Positions 51,872 through 62,170 are shown, counted from the stretch's first letter. The stretch: 64,000 nt of DNA from Erythrobacter colymbi (GCF_002155685.1 NZ_MUYK01000006.1:62001-126000); one strand, 5' to 3'. Program-made: numbers and translations. The notes: generated by a model from the letters alone, not told the origin.

Positions 51872-52798
51872 TCAGGTCGCGGTGACGCTAGGGCACTCGG
51901 GCGCGGCGTCAGGTGCGGGGCGCGGCGCACGGGCGGCGATCCAGCAGCCGGTGACGATCAGCGCGGTTCCCGCGAGCGTCGGCCACGTCACCGCCTCGCG
52001 GAAAAACAGCCAGCCGAACAGCGCCGCCCAGACGAAGCCCGAATACTCGGTCGGCACCAGCACATTGGCCTCGGCGCGGGCATAGGCCCAGGCGATGGCG
52101 GTGGAGCCGCACACGGTCAGCAGCGCCGCCACGCCGAGCGGCAGCAGCGCGTCGGGGTGCGGCATCTCCCAGAAGAACGGGGCAAGCGTGAGCAGCACGA
52201 CCCCGCTGACCGCGCTGTGGAAGGTCGCGATCTCCATCGGTCCGGCGACCTGCGCCTGCCGCCGGATGACGATGAAATTGTAGGCATAGAGCAGCGCCGA
52301 GACGAACAGCGAGGCAACGCCCAGCGCCGCCTCCGCATCGAACTGCCCTTGCCCCACGCGCCCGCCAACGATCACCAGCGTCCCCGCAAAGCCGAGCACG
52401 CTCGCCCCGATTGCGTGGCGGCTGATCGTCTCGCCCAGCAGCACGCGGGCGAGGTAGAGCGCGATCAGCGGGGCAATGAAGCTGAGCGCGATCGCCTCGG
52501 CCAGCGGCAGGACGGTGATCGAGTAGAAGAAGGTCAGCGCCATGAAGGCCGAGACCACCCCGCGCTCGAGATGCAGCTTCCACACCGCCTGCGAGGGCAT
52601 CCGCCCGCCGCGGGCGAGCCACAGGGGCGCGATCAGGCCTGCGCCCATGAAGGCGCGCAGCACGGTCGCCGTATAGGCGCCGACCAGCAGCGCGGCGGTC
52701 TTCATGAAGGCGTCCATCAGCGACAGGAAGCCGACTCCCAGCAGCGCGACGGCGAAGGGCAGCAAGGCGTGGTTCCGGAACGGCATGACCGCGTCCAT
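51872..52798 (-). CDS. DMT superfamily transporter (EamA family)
   Basis: This 308-residue inner-membrane protein has ten hydrophobic helices in two EamA repeats, e.g. [20 protein letters not shown] at the start, [21 protein letters not shown] in repeat one and the matching [21 protein letters not shown] in repeat two. EamA proteins export amino acids, metabolites or drugs. Substrate unknown. The start may be 52798 or 52786; neither has a strong ribosome binding site. The gene lies alone upstream of acnA and is divergent from the L,D-transpeptidase gene. Confidence 0.88.
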   Translation of the reverse strand: MDAVMPFRNHALLPFAVALLGVGFLSLMDAFMKTAALLVGAYTATVLRAFMGAGLIAPLWLARGGRMPSQAVWKLHLERGVVSAFMALTFFYSITVLPLAEAIALSFIAPLIALYLARVLLGETISRHAIGASVLGFAGTLVIVGGRVGQGQFDAEAALGVASLFVSALLYAYNFIVIRRQAQVAGPMEIATFHSAVSGVVLLTLAPFFWEMPHPDALLPLGVAALLTVCGSTAIAWAYARAEANVLVPTEYSGFVWAALFGWLFFREAVTWPTLAGTALIVTGCWIAARAPRPAPDAAPECPSVTAT

Positions 52799-52962
52799 AG
52801 TCGCCCGCGGCGCGAAGGTCACACCGGAAGTCACAGGGGTGTGAACATTAATGCAGGTGAAAGCCAAGGTGGTTGATAGGGGCAGGGCGCTGCGGGTAAG
52901 ATCGCGGTAACGATGGTGCGGCCGGTTTGCGGCGCGCACGGGGCGAAAAGGCAAGACAGGTA

Positions 52963-54369
52963 ATGATGAGGTTCTCGGGCAAACTGGCGGGCGGCGTGGC
53001 CATTGCCGCGCTGGTGGCAACCGCTACGGCAGCGCTGGCGCAGGACGGCGCTGCGGCGCGCGCACAGCCGGCGCCTGCTTCGACGCCCGTCCCCGCTCCG
53101 GCTCCCAAGAGCTCGGATGCTTTCACGCAGGCATTCCCGCAGACCACCGTCTCGCAGCCGGTGGTGCAGGGCGGCCTGCGCATCGACGCGCCGCTGGTGC
53201 AGACCTGGACCGTGGCGCAGGCGCAGCAGCTCGTCTCGGTGATCGAGGGCATCGGGGCCGAGGGTCTCGACCCCAAGGACTATGATCTCCAGCCGCTCAA
53301 GGTCGCGATTGCGTCCGGCCCCTCGGCCGAGCTCAACCAGATCGCCTCGCAGAGCTTTGTCTGGCTGGTCGAGGACCTGCGCGACGGGCGCACCCCGATG
53401 GAGGCGCGCACCCAGTGGTTCGTGGTCGATCCGGACCGCGATGCGAACCCCTCGGGCAATGTGCTGGCCGACGCGCTCAAGAGCAATGACATCGCCGGCA
53501 CGCTGGCCAAGCTCAACCCGACCCACCCCGACTATGCGCGCCTCAAGGCGGAGCTGGCCGTCACCTCCGACGGGCAGGTCGCCAAGCGCAAGCTGATCCG
53601 CGCCAACATGGACCGCTGGCGCTGGCTCGCGCGCGATCTCGGCTCGCAATACCTCATCACGAACGTGCCCGAGTTCCAGCTGCGGCTGACGGTCAAGAAC
53701 AAGATCATCAGCACCTACCGCACGATCGTCGGCAAGCCGGGCCGCACCGCGACCCCGCAGCTCGCCGAGACGATCGAGGGCGTGATCTTCAACCCGACCT
53801 GGACGGTGCCGCAGTCGATCGTGAAGGGCGAGGGGCTGGGTGCCAAGGTGCTCGCCAACCCCGCGTGGGGCAAGCGCAACGGCTATGTCGCGACCAAGGG
53901 CGCGAACGGCTATGTCACCGTGGTGCAGCAGCCCGGGCCGGGCAACTCGCTCGGCATGATGAAGCTCGAGATGCCCAACGAGCATGCGATCTTCTTCCAT
54001 GACACGCCCTCGCGCCACCTGTTCGCCAACGACTTTCGCGCGCTCTCGCACGGCTGCGTGCGGACCGAGCGCGCGCTCGAGCTGGCGATGACGATGGCGA
54101 TCCTCGGCAAGGGTGCGACCAAGCAGGAAGCGGTCGCGATCTCGACCTCGGGCAAGTACACCCGCGTCAACCTGCAGAAGCAGTGGGCCGCCTACATCAC
54201 CTATTTCACCATGGCGACCGACATCAACGGCGAGCTGTCGACCTTCAAGGACATCTATGGCCGCGATGCGCCGGTGCTCGCCAGCCTCGACAAGCCGCGT
54301 GTGCGCAACCGCTCGGCTGCGCCGACCAGCGAGGTGATCGTGATCGAGGACGACCTCAAGGACACCTAG
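52963..54369 (+). CDS. L,D-transpeptidase, YcbB/LdtD-like
   Basis: This 468-residue periplasmic enzyme has a signal peptide (MMRFSGKLAGGVAIAALVAT, then ATAALAQ), a Pro/Ala-rich linker and a helical N-terminal region. The YkuD catalytic domain is at about 235-400. The catalytic Cys365 and His363 are in LSHGCVRTE, with His346 in FFHDTPSRHLF. The long loop between them is the capping lid of the YcbB type. It should form 3-3 cross-links or attach lipoproteins to peptidoglycan. It overlaps the convergent membrane protein gene by 4 bases. A second YkuD-fold gene lies within 1.3 kb. Confidence 0.9.
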   Translation: MMRFSGKLAGGVAIAALVATATAALAQDGAAARAQPAPASTPVPAPAPKSSDAFTQAFPQTTVSQPVVQGGLRIDAPLVQTWTVAQAQQLVSVIEGIGAEGLDPKDYDLQPLKVAIASGPSAELNQIASQSFVWLVEDLRDGRTPMEARTQWFVVDPDRDANPSGNVLADALKSNDIAGTLAKLNPTHPDYARLKAELAVTSDGQVAKRKLIRANMDRWRWLARDLGSQYLITNVPEFQLRLTVKNKIISTYRTIVGKPGRTATPQLAETIEGVIFNPTWTVPQSIVKGEGLGAKVLANPAWGKRNGYVATKGANGYVTVVQQPGPGNSLGMMKLEMPNEHAIFFHDTPSRHLFANDFRALSHGCVRTERALELAMTMAILGKGATKQEAVAISTSGKYTRVNLQKQWAAYITYFTMATDINGELSTFKDIYGRDAPVLASLDKPRVRNRSAAPTSEVIVIEDDLKDT

Positions 54370-54881
54370 GCCGCGGGCCCGCGCTCCGGCTCGGCGAAGG
54401 GGCTGAAGCTGCGCGCCGCGAGAACGGCGCGGCGGTAGAGAATGGCCGCAGGCAGGGCATAGGCCGAAATCAGCGCGCCCAGCAGCAGATGCTCGGTGCT
54501 GAGTGGCGCGAGGCCAGCGATAACCCCCGCAGCGACCGTTCCGGCAGCCACCGCAATCGCCACAGCCACGCCCATCCCGAACGGCGTGTCCAGCCGGCCG
54601 CGCAGCAGCCACGCGACCGGCACGCCGAACAGGGCGATGTAGAAGGCACAAAACACGGTGCCGACGAGGGTCATCATCAAGCCGACACCGAGCGCGCCCC
54701 ACAGTACGGCGAACGACATGTCAGAGAGCGCGAAATCGCCCCTGCCGAGACCTGCGATCGCGAATCCCGTCAGCGAGAGCGCCGAGCCGATCGCGGCGGC
54801 CTGCAAGCTGGCGGGCAGGACCCCGGCAATCGGCGAAATGACGTTGAGCTCGAACCCGGCGTAACTCGGGCGGTAGGCCAT
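54366..54881 (-). CDS. Membrane protein, unknown function
   Basis: This 171-residue protein has four predicted membrane helices (about residues 18-44, 55-88, 101-122 and 127-150). The start is MAYRPSYAGFELNVISP. No family was recognised. It lies 3 bases downstream of the YkuD_2-type gene on the same strand, so the two are one operon, and its end overlaps the YcbB-type gene by 4 bases. It may serve the cell wall, given its neighbours, but nothing in its sequence shows this. Confidence 0.75.
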   Translation of the reverse strand: MAYRPSYAGFELNVISPIAGVLPASLQAAAIGSALSLTGFAIAGLGRGDFALSDMSFAVLWGALGVGLMMTLVGTVFCAFYIALFGVPVAWLLRGRLDTPFGMGVAVAIAVAAGTVAAGVIAGLAPLSTEHLLLGALISAYALPAAILYRRAVLAARSFSPFAEPERGPAA

Positions 54882-54884
54882 GCC

Positions 54885-55586
54885 TCAGTACGCGGTCGCG
54901 ACCGGGCGCGAGGGCAGGTCGAGCGGCTGGCGGTCGATCATCGCCAGCGGCGGGAGCGGCTGGATCGAGCCGTCTTCCTCCAGCCCGAGGCTGTCGGCAT
55001 AGAGCAGACGCCCGCCCGACAGGTGCAACAGCGCCTCGCGGAACTGTTCGGTCCCCATCGCGAAGCAGCCGTTGGAGCGGCCGAGGCGGCCGTACTTGGC
55101 GAGGTGCGCATCCTCGGCATAGTCGGCGTGGTGCATCACGATGTAGCGTTGCAACGCCGCGCTGTTGGTCTCGTCGAGCCCGCCGAGCCGCACCGAGGTC
55201 CCGTAGCGGCCCTTGTACCACTCCCACGTGACATAGGCCCCGCGGCTGGTTGCGTTCGAGCCTTCGGTGTTCGAGAACTGCTTGAGCCACCCGTCATGCT
55301 GCGGGTCGGAGCCCTGCCCATGGCACACGTGATAGGACTGCACCTCGGAGCGTTCGAGGTTGACGAAGTGGAAGCGCGGCTTGGCCGAATGGAGGCCAAA
55401 ATCGGCGATCCCCACCACATCGTGCCGCCAGATCGAATTGCCGTGGCGCAGCAGCTCGCGCTTGGCGATCTCGAACAGGATGCGGTCGCGCGGGGTGCCG
55501 GGCATCACCGAGGCGAACAGGCGCGAAGGCAGCGCAAGCGCCGCGCCCGCAGCGAGGGTGCCTTTCAGGATGTCGCGACGCTTCAT
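54885..55586 (-). CDS. YkuD-type murein L,D-transpeptidase-domain protein, Tat-exported
   Basis: This 233-residue protein starts MKRRDILKGTLAAGAALALP: a twin-arginine signal. The catalytic region has HVCHGQGSDP and the active-site loop LGRSNGCFAMGTEQF, where the Cys sits in a GCFAM rather than GCVR context. This is the YkuD_2/murein L,D-transpeptidase catalytic domain family. It should act on peptidoglycan in the periplasm. It is upstream of, and coupled to, a four-helix membrane protein. Tat export suggests folding in the cytoplasm. Confidence 0.85.
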   Translation of the reverse strand: MKRRDILKGTLAAGAALALPSRLFASVMPGTPRDRILFEIAKRELLRHGNSIWRHDVVGIADFGLHSAKPRFHFVNLERSEVQSYHVCHGQGSDPQHDGWLKQFSNTEGSNATSRGAYVTWEWYKGRYGTSVRLGGLDETNSAALQRYIVMHHADYAEDAHLAKYGRLGRSNGCFAMGTEQFREALLHLSGGRLLYADSLGLEEDGSIQPLPPLAMIDRQPLDLPSRPVATAY

Positions 55587-55656
55587 TATCTCCGTAACGT
55601 AAACCGCAGGGCCTGCGTTCCCAATAAGGGCTCGCGCATCCTATCGTAGGTTAGTC

Positions 55657-56580
55657 TCACTTCATCGCGGGCGGTGCCGGAAATGCGGTGTTTGCGTCCG
55701 CCATCGCCAGCATCGAGGCGACATGGCGCGCGGCGACCTCGGCCGGATCATCGCCATATCCGCCGCCCAAGGCGCTCGCCACGGGAAGGGCGCGCTTGCG
55801 GGCCTCGGTGATGACGAAGCGGTCGCGCGCGGCCAGCCCCGCATCGCTCAACGCGAGCCGCCCGAGTTTGTCGTCGACGTGCGGATCGACGCCTGCCTGA
55901 TAGAGCACGAAGTCGGGCGCGAAGCTTTCGATCACCTGCGGCAGGTGTCGGGTCAGCACCGCCATGTAGCCCTCGTCGTCCATCCCGTCCGGCAGGCCGA
56001 TATCGAGACTGGAGCGGGCCTTCCTCACGGGAAAATTCTTCTCGGCATGGATCGAAAGCGTGAAGACATCCTCACGCCCCGCCATGAGGCTTGCCGTGCC
56101 GTCGCCCTGGTGCACGTCGAGGTCGACGATCAGCACGCGGGCGGCGTGGCGTTCGGCGATCAGGCGGTTGGCGGTGACGGCGAGGTCGTTGAACACGCAG
56201 TAGCCCGCGCCGGTATCGTGCAGCGCGTGGTGGCTCCCCGCAGCGGAGTTCGCGGCATAGCCGTGCGTGCGCGCCAGTTGTGCGGCGAGCCAGGTGCCGC
56301 CGTTGGTGTGGCGCACGCGTGAGGTGATCGCGGGGGTGACGGGGAAGCCAATGCGCCGCTCCTTGGCGCGGGGGACTTCGGCGCGGAACACTTCGTCGAC
56401 ATAGTCGGGGCAGTGCACCGCTTCGAGCCACTCCCGCGGCATCGGCTCGGGGGCGTGCTCGGTGATCGGCGCAGCACTCGCCCGCAGCGCCTCCATCACC
56501 AGCCAGTACTTGTCGAAACGGAAGGTGCCGCGCTCTGGGCGGGGGGCCATGTAATCGGCGTGGTGGACGACGTGGAGCAT
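55657..56580 (-). CDS. Histone deacetylase-like amidohydrolase
   Basis: This 307-residue protein has the arginase/deacetylase fold of class II HDAC-like enzymes. Active-site segments are [20 protein letters not shown] with the His pair, [11 protein letters not shown] with the zinc-binding Asp and His, and [15 protein letters not shown] near the end. Bacterial members deacetylate polyamines, acetoin-related or acetylated small molecules and proteins. The start is [10 protein letters not shown]. mntP lies 10 bases upstream on the same strand, so both probably share a transcript with the thioredoxin-like and ispG genes further up. Substrate unknown. Confidence 0.9.
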   Translation of the reverse strand: MLHVVHHADYMAPRPERGTFRFDKYWLVMEALRASAAPITEHAPEPMPREWLEAVHCPDYVDEVFRAEVPRAKERRIGFPVTPAITSRVRHTNGGTWLAAQLARTHGYAANSAAGSHHALHDTGAGYCVFNDLAVTANRLIAERHAARVLIVDLDVHQGDGTASLMAGREDVFTLSIHAEKNFPVRKARSSLDIGLPDGMDDEGYMAVLTRHLPQVIESFAPDFVLYQAGVDPHVDDKLGRLALSDAGLAARDRFVITEARKRALPVASALGGGYGDDPAEVAARHVASMLAMADANTAFPAPPAMK

Positions 56581-56590
56581 CGCCCCCGCC

Positions 56591-57136
56591 TCAGATCCAG
56601 CCCGAATGCTCGGCGAGGATCTTTACGCCAAGGCCGATCAGGATCACGCCGCCGATGCGCTCGGCCCATTCGCCCAGATGATCGCCCGCGCGGCGGCCGA
56701 GCACCACGCCCGCACCGCTCATGGCGAAGGTGACAAGCCCGATCAGTGCCACCGCGATCCACGGCGTCACGCCGAGCGCGGGGAGCGTGATCCCGGCGGC
56801 AAGCGCATCGATACTGGTCGCCACGCCCGCCAGCAGCAGCGCGCGCCCGGTCAGCGCGTGGCTCGCTTCCTCGTCGCCGACATGGCCGCCGAGCATCCGC
56901 ACCCCGAGAAAGGCTAGCAGACCGAAGGCGATCCAGTGATCGACCGCCTCGACATAGACCAGCGCCACCGCCCCGATCGCCCACCCGGCGAGCGGCATCA
57001 GCGCCTGGAACACCCCGAAGGTGAGCGCGATCGCCAGTCCCCCGCGCAGCGAGGGGCGGAACTTGGCCCCCTGCGTCAGCGCGACGGCAAAGGCGTCCAT
57101 TGCGAGCGCGAGGGCGAGGAGAAGGGCTTCGATCAT
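56591..57136 (-). CDS. mntP: Manganese efflux pump MntP
   Basis: This 181-residue inner-membrane protein has six helices in two repeats. [23 protein letters not shown] and the matching [18 protein letters not shown] carry the conserved Asp residues of the DUF204/MntP family, which exports Mn2+. Its ATG overlaps the stop of the thioredoxin-like gene by 4 bases (ATGA). No yybP-ykoY manganese riboswitch is seen, as the upstream sequence is coding. Confidence 0.92.
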   Translation of the reverse strand: MIEALLLALALAMDAFAVALTQGAKFRPSLRGGLAIALTFGVFQALMPLAGWAIGAVALVYVEAVDHWIAFGLLAFLGVRMLGGHVGDEEASHALTGRALLLAGVATSIDALAAGITLPALGVTPWIAVALIGLVTFAMSGAGVVLGRRAGDHLGEWAERIGGVILIGLGVKILAEHSGWI

Positions 57137-57630
57137 GGCGCAGGCCTGTCGGCGAGCGCGGTCAGCTCGTCAAGGATGGCGTCCTCGTTGCGGCTGGCCG
57201 CATTGCGCCAGCTGACAGCGGTGTCGAGGTTCAGCGCCTTGCCTTCGGGCGTGAGCACCAGCAGGGCCGGGGTGCCCGGGACATCCGCGAGGCCGAAGCG
57301 TTTGGCGATGTCGAGATTGCGGCCCTCTCCGGTCTGGGGAATGCCGACGTCGACATAGACCACCTCGTAGCGCGCGGCGGTGAGCGCGGCGAAGCGCGGG
57401 GTTTCGAGCCATCCGGCAAGCGCGCGGCTGTCATGGCACCAGTTCGCGCCCATCACCAGCAGCACCCGCTTGCCGTTCGCGGCGGCGCGGGCGAGCGCGG
57501 CGTCGACATCGGCGCTGGCATCGGCGGTGGCGGAATAGGCGCGCGCTTCGGGATGCGCCGGCGCGTCAGGCACGCTCGCACAGGAGGCGAGCGCCAGCGC
57601 GAGGCCGGTGGCCAGCAGGGCGCGGATCAC
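57133..57630 (-). CDS. Thioredoxin-like lipoprotein with a single active-site Cys
   Basis: This 165-residue protein starts at GTG 57630 ([19 protein letters not shown]). The GTG overlaps the ispG stop by four bases, so it is coupled to ispG. The lipobox LASC predicts a lipidated N-terminus. The thioredoxin fold follows: [20 protein letters not shown] carries one Cys where CxxC is usual (CHDS), and [14 protein letters not shown] has the cis-Pro loop. It resembles the thioredoxin_7/DUF255-type group. With a lone Cys it may bind rather than reduce disulfides, or work with glutathione. It lies between ispG and mntP. Confidence 0.82.
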   Translation of the reverse strand: MIRALLATGLALALASCASVPDAPAHPEARAYSATADASADVDAALARAAANGKRVLLVMGANWCHDSRALAGWLETPRFAALTAARYEVVYVDVGIPQTGEGRNLDIAKRFGLADVPGTPALLVLTPEGKALNLDTAVSWRNAASRNEDAILDELTALADRPAP

Positions 57631-58775
57631 TCTGCGGCTTCGGCGGGGGTCGCGTGGGGATCGAAGGCGGTGGCTTCCCCGCGCTCGATCGCGGCGGCCT
57701 TTTCCTCGACCAGCTTGACGATGTGTTCGAGCATCGCCTCGTCGTCGATGGCGTGGGCCTTCATGCCCGACAGGTAGACCATGTGCTTGCCGTTGCCGCC
57801 GCCGGTGAGGCCAATATCGGTCTCGCGCGCTTCGCCAGGGCCGTTGACGACGCAGCCGAGCACCGAGAGGCTCATGGGGGTCTTGATGTGTTCGAGCCGC
57901 TTTTCGAGCGTCTCGACAGTGCGGATCACGTCGAAGCCCTGGCGCGAGCACGAGGGGCACGAGACCACCCGCACGCCGCGGGTTCTGAGGCCGAGAGCCT
58001 TCAGCATCTCGAAGCCGACCTTGATCTCCTGTTCCGGCTCCGCAGACAGCGAGACACGGATGGTGTCGCCGATCCCGGCCCACAGCAGGCTGCCGATGCC
58101 GATGCTCGACTTGACCGTCCCGCCGATCAGCCCGCCCGCCTCTGTGATGCCGAGGTGCAGCGGGCAATCGACCGTCTCGGCGAGGCCATGATAGGCCGCG
58201 ACCGCGAGGAACACATCGGAGGCCTTCACCGCCACCTTGTATTCGTGGAAGTCGTGATCCTGCAGCAGCTTGATGTGATCAAGCGCGCTTTCGATCAGCG
58301 CTTCGGGGCAGGGCTCGCCGTATTTCTCGAGCAGGTCCTTCTCGAGGCTGCCGGCGTTCACCCCGATGCGGATCGCGCAGCCGTTGGCTTTGGCGGCACG
58401 CACCACTTCGGCGACGCGGTCGGCCGAGCCGATATTGCCCGGGTTGATGCGCAGGCACGCCGCGCCCGCATCGGCCGCTTCGAGCGCGCGCTTGTAGTGG
58501 AAGTGGATGTCGGCGACGATGGGAATGCGCGCGGCGCGCGTGATCTTCTTGAAATCGCGGGTCGATTCTTCCGTGGGGCAGGACACGCGGATGATGTCGG
58601 CGCCCACCTCTTCGCAGCGGCGGATCTGGTCGATCGTCGCCTTGACGTCTTCGGTGGGGGTGTTGGTCATGGTCTGCACGGTGATGGGAGCATCACCGCC
58701 AACGGGGACATTCCCCACCATGATCTGGCGCGATTTGCGCCGCTCGATCGTGCGCCACGGACGGATGGAAGACAT
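57627..58775 (-). CDS. ispG: 4-Hydroxy-3-methylbut-2-enyl-diphosphate synthase
   Basis: This 382-residue iron-sulfur enzyme carries out the penultimate step of the MEP isoprenoid pathway, converting MEcPP to HMBPP. The [4Fe-4S] Cys are in [13 protein letters not shown] and [12 protein letters not shown]. The N-terminal TIM-barrel part includes [19 protein letters not shown] and [15 protein letters not shown]. The start [16 protein letters not shown] is chosen over an in-frame codon 35 residues upstream. It heads the minus-strand run with the thioredoxin-like, mntP and HDAC-like genes. Confidence 0.97.
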   Translation of the reverse strand: MSSIRPWRTIERRKSRQIMVGNVPVGGDAPITVQTMTNTPTEDVKATIDQIRRCEEVGADIIRVSCPTEESTRDFKKITRAARIPIVADIHFHYKRALEAADAGAACLRINPGNIGSADRVAEVVRAAKANGCAIRIGVNAGSLEKDLLEKYGEPCPEALIESALDHIKLLQDHDFHEYKVAVKASDVFLAVAAYHGLAETVDCPLHLGITEAGGLIGGTVKSSIGIGSLLWAGIGDTIRVSLSAEPEQEIKVGFEMLKALGLRTRGVRVVSCPSCSRQGFDVIRTVETLEKRLEHIKTPMSLSVLGCVVNGPGEARETDIGLTGGGNGKHMVYLSGMKAHAIDDEAMLEHIVKLVEEKAAAIERGEATAFDPHATPAEAAE

Positions 58776-58975
58776 GGGGGCGCATATAGGCCGCAATGCG
58801 CGCGGGAGCAATGACCCGCGCAGGCGGCGGCGCTTAACTGCAACTCTCGCAATTGTCGTATATTGGAGCATAGGCCGCATTCCCCGTCTCGCAGGCGGCC
58901 TCGGGCAGCTATTTGTTAGGAATTGAGGCCGAAGGCAGGCTGGCCGTCTTCGAACGGCGACAGGAACGGGTAGGC

Positions 58976-59713
58976 ATGATCACCAAGGGCGATCTGAAGC
59001 AGGCGGTCATCGACGTCGCGCTCTCGCGCGCGATGCACCGCGTGCTGATGCTGATCGTGCCCTATGCCTGCGTGCTGGTCGGCCTCGATGTCGCCGCGCA
59101 CTACGGCGATGCGACCGGCGCCTATCTGCCGGTGCAGTTCTTCATGTCCGAGGACCATTCCTTCGGCGAGTTCCTCGAATATTCCATGACCGGATCGGCT
59201 GCGCTGCTGATGCTGCTGCGCTGGCAGCGCGCCCGCGCGCCCTTCTATCTGGCGAGTGCGATCCTGTTCGCCTGGCTGACGATCGACAACTGGGTCGAGG
59301 TGCACGAGCAGGTCGGCCTTGCGCTCGCCCCCGTGCTGCCGGTGCCTGCGTGGCTGCCGCTCAAGGCCAATCATCTGGGCGAGCTGTTCTTCTTCGCCGC
59401 AGTCGGCGCGGTGTGGCTGGCGGGGACGGTCTCGGCCTATTGGCGCTCGGAAAAGCGCGAGGCGGTCTACGGCCTGATGATCGGGGCCTGCATCGTTCTG
59501 ACTGCGGTGTTCGGGGTGTTTATCGATACCCTCACCTCGCTCGGCGAGCATACGCCCAACGTGCTCAACTTCCTCGCCTTCCTCGAGGACGAGGGCGAGT
59601 TCACGATGCTGATGCTGACCTTCGCGGTGAGCGTCGGGATCTACGATGTCGAGCGGCGGAGCGACACCGCTGCCGCGGGCACGCCCAAGGGCCTGCGCAC
59701 CGCCAGCGCTTGA
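58976..59713 (+). CDS. Multi-pass membrane protein, unknown function
   Basis: This 245-residue protein starts [20 protein letters not shown], preceded by AGGAACGGG. It has about six membrane helices, for example [53 protein letters not shown] and [20 protein letters not shown]. Acidic residues and His between helices ([25 protein letters not shown]) might form a conserved site. No family was recognised. It is followed after 47 bases by an alpha/beta hydrolase gene on the same strand and is divergent from ispG. Confidence 0.78.
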   Translation: MITKGDLKQAVIDVALSRAMHRVLMLIVPYACVLVGLDVAAHYGDATGAYLPVQFFMSEDHSFGEFLEYSMTGSAALLMLLRWQRARAPFYLASAILFAWLTIDNWVEVHEQVGLALAPVLPVPAWLPLKANHLGELFFFAAVGAVWLAGTVSAYWRSEKREAVYGLMIGACIVLTAVFGVFIDTLTSLGEHTPNVLNFLAFLEDEGEFTMLMLTFAVSVGIYDVERRSDTAAAGTPKGLRTASA

Positions 59714-59760
59714 CTTCGCTCTCCCGCGCGGCAGTCTCGTCGCGGCCAAGGGGAGAGACC

Positions 59761-60699
59761 ATGCTGACCGATACTTCGATCGAACTGCGCAGCGCCGCGC
59801 CCAGCCTCGTCATGCGCGCGGTGAAGTGGGTGGTGAGCCGCCAGACGCCCGTCTTCCCGCTCGACGAGGCGGGCTTCCACACAGCGATGGCGGGCCGCAA
59901 GCTGCCGCTCGATGCGCCGATGCCCGAGGGGCTGCGCAAGACCTTCGCCGTCGAGGAGCGCGAGATGCTCGGCCAGAAGGTGGTGACGCTCCACCCCAAG
60001 GGCGGGCCCGGCGCATGGCACATGATCTATTTCCACGGCGGTGGCTTCGTGAAGCCGATGTTCAAGGTCCACTGGCCGCTGGTCGCCGAAATGGTGAAGC
60101 GCTGCGGTATCAGCGTCACCGTGCCGCTCTATCCCGTGGTGCCCGAGGCGAGCTACGCCGCGCAGGATGCGCTGGCGGATGCAGTCTGGGCCGATCTTGC
60201 CGCGCGGCACGATCCGGCGCGGATCATCCTCAATGGTGACAGCGCGGGCGGGCACATGGCGCTCGCGCTCGCCCTGCGGCTGATCGCAGCCGGAGGCCCG
60301 CTGCCGGGCAAGCTCGCGCTGTTCGCGCCGTGGCTCGACCTCGGCCTTGCCGACCCTGCCATCGCCGCGATCGAGCCGCATGACGTGATGCTCAAGATCG
60401 GCACCCTGCGCGCCTGCGGCGGGATGTTCGCCGGAGGCCGCGCGATCGACGATCCGGCGGTGAGCCCGCTCTACGCCTCCGCCGGGGCGCTCGCCCAGCT
60501 TCCCCCGACCCGTATCTGGACCGGGCGGCACGACCTGTTCATCATCGATTCGCGCACCTTCCTCGGGCGCCTGCGCGCTGCCGGGGTGGACGCGAAGCTC
60601 TACGAATACGAGGCCGCGCCGCACGTCTTCATGGCGATCCTCCCCACCCGCGAAGCCAAGGACGCGCTCGGCCTGCTGGCGGAGTTCGTCGCGGGCTAG
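59761..60699 (+). CDS. Alpha/beta hydrolase of the HSL (esterase/lipase) family
   Basis: This 312-residue protein starts MLTDTSIELRSAAPSLVM, with GGGGAGAG upstream. The HSL oxyanion motif HGGG is in MIYFHGGGFVKP (about residues 90-95) and the nucleophile Ser in LNGDSAGGHMAL. The Asp is probably in TGRHDLF and the His in APHVFMAI. It should hydrolyse short acyl esters in the cytoplasm. Its stop overlaps the convergent short-chain dehydrogenase by four bases (CTAG). Substrate unknown. Confidence 0.92.
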   Translation: MLTDTSIELRSAAPSLVMRAVKWVVSRQTPVFPLDEAGFHTAMAGRKLPLDAPMPEGLRKTFAVEEREMLGQKVVTLHPKGGPGAWHMIYFHGGGFVKPMFKVHWPLVAEMVKRCGISVTVPLYPVVPEASYAAQDALADAVWADLAARHDPARIILNGDSAGGHMALALALRLIAAGGPLPGKLALFAPWLDLGLADPAIAAIEPHDVMLKIGTLRACGGMFAGGRAIDDPAVSPLYASAGALAQLPPTRIWTGRHDLFIIDSRTFLGRLRAAGVDAKLYEYEAAPHVFMAILPTREAKDALGLLAEFVAG

Positions 60700-61646
60700 C
60701 TAGGGAACTTCGCGCCGGTCAGCTCTTCCGACAGCTTCCACAGCTGGTCGGCGAAGCTCGGGTTGATCGCATAGCTGCGCACGCCGTGGGTGGCGCTTTC
60801 GTCGTCCACTTCCGCAACGTGGCAGTCCTCGCAATAGACGCCGCCCTTGCCCTCGAGCTCCTCGGCGGTCGCCGCCCAGCAGCTGGTGGCCGCGCCTTGG
60901 GGGATGGACTTCCACTGGAAGCCCGTATCGCGCGAGGTGACGCGCGCCATCAGAGCTTCCATCATTTCGGGCGTCATGTGGCGGCCGAGGTTTGTCTGGA
61001 TCCCGCCCGGATGCACCGCATAGGCGTGGATGCCCAGCACGGCGAAGCGCGCCTCCAGCCCGACGGTGAACAGCACATTGGCGGTCTTCGAATGGCCGTA
61101 AGCGATCCACGGATCGTAGGGACGGCGCTCGAAGAAGGGATCGTCGAAATCGACCGGGGCGAAGTGGTGCCCGCGGCTGGAGAGGTTGACGATGCGCTTC
61201 AGGTGTCCGCGCTCGATCAGCGGCATCAGCTCCGCGGTCAGCGCGAAATGGCCGAGGTGGTTGGTGCCCATCTGCATCTCGAAGCCGTCATGCGTGTGCG
61301 TGAAGGGCGTCGCCATCACCCCGGCATTGTTGATCAGCAGGTCGATCTTGCCGAACCGCTGCCGCGCGCGCGAGGTCGCGGCGCGGATGTTCTCGAGGTT
61401 GCCGAGGTCGACCGTCAGCGTATCGAGCTGCGCCTTCGCGTGGTCCGCGTGGATCGCGGCGACGCTTTCGTCGAGCTTGGCCTGATCGCGCCCGGCCATG
61501 ATCACATGCGCCCCGCGCGCCGCCATCGCCCGCGCGGTTTCCTGGCCGAGGCCCGAATTGGCACCCGTGATGAACACCGTCCGCCCCGACAGGTCCTTGC
61601 CCGCCAGCACCTCGTCCGTGGTACTGCCCCAGCCGAATTCGCTCAT
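60696..61646 (-). CDS. Short-chain dehydrogenase/reductase (retinol dehydrogenase-like)
   Basis: This 316-residue oxidoreductase starts MSEFGWGSTTDEVLAGKDLS. It has the cofactor motif TGANSGLGQ (about residues 27-35), NNAGV, a Ser in VNLSSRGH and the catalytic Tyr-Lys in YGHSKTANV. The Arg in MAGRDQAKL after strand two suggests NADP. Length and motifs resemble retinol dehydrogenase/WW-domain oxidoreductase-like members. A GNAT gene lies 11 bases upstream on the same strand. Substrate unknown. Confidence 0.92.
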   Translation of the reverse strand: MSEFGWGSTTDEVLAGKDLSGRTVFITGANSGLGQETARAMAARGAHVIMAGRDQAKLDESVAAIHADHAKAQLDTLTVDLGNLENIRAATSRARQRFGKIDLLINNAGVMATPFTHTHDGFEMQMGTNHLGHFALTAELMPLIERGHLKRIVNLSSRGHHFAPVDFDDPFFERRPYDPWIAYGHSKTANVLFTVGLEARFAVLGIHAYAVHPGGIQTNLGRHMTPEMMEALMARVTSRDTGFQWKSIPQGAATSCWAATAEELEGKGGVYCEDCHVAEVDDESATHGVRSYAINPSFADQLWKLSEELTGAKFPS

Positions 61647-61657
61647 GGTCCTCTCCC

Positions 61658-62170
61658 TTATAGCTTCAGTTCGTAGAGAAACTCCGGATCGTAGTGATCG
61701 CCCACCTTGAAGGTGATGTCGGCGATCTTGGCAAAGCCGTGGCGCTGGTAGAAGCGCTGTGCGCCGAAGTTCTCGGCATAGACGCTGAGCAGAACGGCAT
61801 CGTGCCCGCCATCGCGCGCATGGGATAGCGCCCAGTCCATCAGCTGCGCACCGATCCCGCTGCCGGTGTAGCCGGGCAGAGCGTAGAGCTGGCCCAGCTC
61901 GATCGGGTCGCGCGCCTCGGTGTATTCGCCGAACTTGGTGGGGTAGCGCAGCTTGCAGAAGGCGACGAGTTCGCCTTCCACCTCGACCAGCCGGTGGGTG
62001 CATTCTTCTCCGGCGATTTCCGCGCCTACGGCCTCGGGATTGTGCACCTCGGCGAGGAAGTCGGCGAGGTCCTTGGGGGTGTAAAGCTCCCCGAAGGCGG
62101 CGACGAAGGTGTCGGCGCCGAGCTTTGCAAGGGCGGGGGCATCGGCGGGGGTGGCGGGTCGAAAGATCAT
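61658..62170 (-). CDS. GNAT family N-acetyltransferase
   Basis: This 170-residue protein has the GNAT fold: MIFRPATPADAPALAKLGAD at the start, the acetyl-CoA loop LYALPGYTGSGIGAQLMDWA (about residues 103-122) and the final AENFGAQRFYQRHGFAKI. It should transfer an acetyl group from acetyl-CoA to an amine of a small molecule or protein; the substrate is unknown. It precedes the short-chain dehydrogenase gene on the same strand, 11 bases apart, and is divergent from the isoaspartyl peptidase gene with 74 bases between. Confidence 0.9.
   Translation of the reverse strand: MIFRPATPADAPALAKLGADTFVAAFGELYTPKDLADFLAEVHNPEAVGAEIAGEECTHRLVEVEGELVAFCKLRYPTKFGEYTEARDPIELGQLYALPGYTGSGIGAQLMDWALSHARDGGHDAVLLSVYAENFGAQRFYQRHGFAKIADITFKVGDHYDPEFLYELKL

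Noticed and set aside
56591-57136. Manganese riboswitch for mntP
   Set aside because: The gene overlaps the upstream coding sequence, leaving no room for a yybP-ykoY leader.
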